6,478 nucleotides of DNA. Source: Nitriliruptoraceae bacterium. Lineage in GTDB: Bacteria; Actinomycetota; Nitriliruptoria; Nitriliruptorales; Nitriliruptoraceae. The notes beneath the pieces were generated by a model. That model did not search any database. It was not told the origin of the DNA and saw only the letters and a program-made list of their open reading frames with translations. The position numbers and the translations under genes were made by a program. The number at the start of each line of letters is the position of its first letter. Within the stretch, counting starts at the first letter, position 1. Shown one piece after another: positions 5,058 to 6,478 of this stretch. Location: NCBI GenBank assembly GCA_007118045.1, contig SKTG01000089.1:1-6478 (forward strand), given 5' to 3'.

Positions 5058-6478
5058 GTGGTGGACGGGTTCGGCGACGCAGCCGTGTCGGCGGCGGTCC
5101 TGGCCGGCGGGGCCTCGCGTCGCATGGGGCGCGACAAGCGTTCGGCGAGGGTGGCCGGCTCGAGCCTGCTGCGGCGTGCCGTGGACGCGGTGCTCGCCGT
5201 CAGCGACGACGTCCAGGTGGTGATCTCCGAGGAAGGTGACCGAGCCGGCGTCGACCGGCTGCTCGCCGGCACCGCGGTGCGGGTCACCACCGACGCGAGG
5301 GTGGGGGCCGGACCCTTGGCAGGACTGGAGACCGCGCTGGAACAGGCACGCGAGGACCTGGTGCTGGTGGTCGCCGCCGATCACCCCGAGCTGGTGCCGG
5401 ACGTGCTGCGCTCGCTGATCGGACGAGCCGTCGAGGCGCCGTCGTGCCGGGCCACCGCGCTGGGCACGGACGCGGGGGCGCAGCCGCTGGTCGCCGTGTA
5501 CCGGCGTACCGCCCTACCGGTCGTGAGCGCGCACCTAGACAGCGGCCGGCGGCGCGCCGTCGACCTGCTTGACGCCCTCGACCCGCAGCTGCTGGAGCCG
5601 GCGAGCTGGCGAACGCTCGACCCCGAAGGCCGCACGGCCCGCGACGTCGACACTCCCGCCGACCTCGCGGCCTACGACACCGTGCCCGACCGTGCCGACC
5701 GCACGCGGCGGCGCTCGATCGTGCGGGTCCGCGGCGGGAGCGCCCGGGACTTCGACGACGTCGTGGTGGCCGAGGATCCGCTCGAGATCCGCGCGTGCGG
5801 ACCGGGCCAGTCCCCACGCACCGTCGTCACGACGATGCGGACCCGGGGGCACGACGTGGACCTGGCGGCCGGATGGCTCCACGGCGAAGGGTTGCTCCGG
5901 CCGGGCGGGATCGAACGCACCGAGACCGGGGATCCCCTGATCCACGCGCAGCCCGACGATCAGCTCACCATCCACCTCTCGCACCCGCTGGACCTCGAGG
6001 GTGTCGCGCACCGGCACACGGCGGCCACGGCCTCCTGCGGGATCTGCGGCCGCGCCTCGATCGACGAGCTGGGCGCCCGCGCGAGCACCGTGCCCGAGGT
6101 GGTACCGGCGGGCGGCCCGCTGCCATGGGCGACGCTGGCTGCGCTACCCGACCGGCTCCGCGACGCCCAGGATCTGTTCACCGCGACCGGTGCCATCCAC
6201 GCCACGGGGTTGTTCACCCCCGAGGGCGAGCTCACCACCCTCCGCGAGGACATCGGACGACACAACGCGTTGGACGCGGCGATCGGGCACCACGTTCGCA
6301 CGCGTGAGCTGCCTCTGCACGACCGGATCTGCGTGCTGTCGGGACGTGTCGGTTTCGAGCTCGTCGCCAAGGCCGCCGTCGCCGGCCTGCCGATCGTGGC
6401 GGCGGTCGGCGCGCCCTCGGAGCTCGCGGTCCGCACGGCCGAACGCTTCGGCATCACGCTGGTCGGGTTCCTGCGCGC
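5058..6478 (+). CDS. MobA-FdhD fusion: molybdenum cofactor guanylyltransferase plus FDH sulfurtransferase (3' truncated)
   Basis: One uninterrupted frame of 473 codons runs off the right edge. Residues about 10-206 are a MobA-type nucleotidyltransferase: LAGGASRRMGRDK (15-27) is the GTP-binding signature, GAGPLAGL lies at 83-90, ADHPEL carries the metal-site Asp108, QPLVAVY starts at 142, and DVDTPADLAAYD closes the domain. After a short Arg-rich linker (about 207-219), residues 220-473 are FdhD. The sulfur-carrying loop is SCGICG with Cys327 and Cys330, matching the catalytic Cys-x-x-Cys of E. coli FdhD; DIGRHNALD (398-406) and SGRVGFELVAKAA (428-440) follow, then GAPSELAV and LVGFLR near the usual C-terminus. 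Perhaps 10-20 residues are missing. MobA attaches GMP to the molybdenum cofactor to give bis-MGD. FdhD passes sulfur from a cysteine desulfurase to that cofactor for formate dehydrogenase. I picked the GTG at 5058 from the Shine-Dalgarno. Inside the linker region there is no good internal start, so two separate genes are unlikely. Confidence 0.92.
   Translation, partial: MVDGFGDAAVSAAVLAGGASRRMGRDKRSARVAGSSLLRRAVDAVLAVSDDVQVVISEEGDRAGVDRLLAGTAVRVTTDARVGAGPLAGLETALEQAREDLVLVVAADHPELVPDVLRSLIGRAVEAPSCRATALGTDAGAQPLVAVYRRTALPVVSAHLDSGRRRAVDLLDALDPQLLEPASWRTLDPEGRTARDVDTPADLAAYDTVPDRADRTRRRSIVRVRGGSARDFDDVVVAEDPLEIRACGPGQSPRTVVTTMRTRGHDVDLAAGWLHGEGLLRPGGIERTETGDPLIHAQPDDQLTIHLSHPLDLEGVAHRHTAATASCGICGRASIDELGARASTVPEVVPAGGPLPWATLAALPDRLRDAQDLFTATGAIHATGLFTPEGELTTLREDIGRHNALDAAIGHHVRTRELPLHDRICVLSGRVGFELVAKAAVAGLPIVAAVGAPSELAVRTAERFGITLVGFLR

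Noticed and set aside
4967..5290. Upstream extension of the DUF6457 frame to 5290
   Set aside because: It runs antisense through the MobA domain and has no domain content. A perfect AGGAGG supports the ATG at 4966.
5682..5723. A separate fdhD gene starting at an internal GTG (5682 or 5721)
   Set aside because: Both GTGs are in frame, but there is no stop between the domains and no Shine-Dalgarno-like sequence before either codon, so a single fusion protein is the simpler reading. A minor internal start cannot be fully excluded.
5284..6457. Several minus-strand frames opposite the mobA-fdhD gene (for example 5284-5817, 5535-6017, 5960-6457)
   Set aside because: They are shadows of the plus-strand frame, which carries the conserved MobA and FdhD motifs throughout.
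1..6478. CRISPR arrays, tRNA genes, insertion sequences, attachment sites or phage genes
   Set aside because: I saw no regularly spaced repeats, cloverleaf-like sequence, transposase or integrase motifs, and the gene-free gaps are all under 100 bp.

Overview
This is a very GC-rich stretch, and most codons end in G or C. Together with the gene set this points to an actinobacterium; deep-branching groups such as the Nitriliruptoria would fit, but no feature fixes the taxon. Nearly all of the window is coding. I found no tRNA, rRNA, CRISPR array, insertion sequence or phage gene.

Layout, left to right. (1) The 3' end of a plus-strand gene for a SAF-domain protein, possibly CpaB/RcpC-like, enters from the left edge and ends at 233. 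(2) A minus-strand pair follows. The upstream gene (1782-3668) encodes an S9-family prolyl-oligopeptidase-type serine peptidase. Forty-four bases after its stop lies a gene (181-1737) for an atypical NAD(P)-binding SDR protein with a C-terminal DUF2867 domain. The 3' end of the SDR gene overlaps the 3' end of the SAF gene by 53 bp on opposite strands. (3) Upstream of the peptidase, also on the minus strand, is a gene for a secreted lipoprotein of unknown function with a long acidic Pro/Ala/Asp/Glu linker (3730-4644). (4) Next is a small minus-strand gene for an 80-residue DUF6457 protein (4724-4966), a family seen beside or fused to molybdenum-cofactor genes. (5) Divergent from it, 91 bp away, a plus-strand gene (5058 to the right edge) encodes one continuous polypeptide that joins a MobA-type molybdenum cofactor guanylyltransferase to an FdhD-type sulfurtransferase. 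It runs off the window close to its natural C-terminus.

The right-hand part is the most informative. MobA makes the bis-MGD form of the molybdenum cofactor. FdhD binds bis-MGD and sulfurates it before it is inserted into formate dehydrogenase. One chain carrying both domains suggests direct hand-over of the cofactor from synthesis to sulfuration, and the divergent DUF6457 gene probably belongs to the same pathway. A formate dehydrogenase or other bis-MGD enzyme would be expected nearby, but none lies inside the window. The peptidase/SDR pair and the lipoprotein look like ordinary housekeeping or accessory genes with no visible link to molybdenum metabolism.

Regulatory signals are modest. There are strong Shine-Dalgarno sites before the DUF6457 gene and the mobA-fdhD fusion. 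A TACCCT box seven bases before the peptidase ATG suggests a leaderless transcript, and nearly the same 12-mer recurs upstream of the lipoprotein. Two GC-rich hairpins lie in the minus-strand intergenic gaps.
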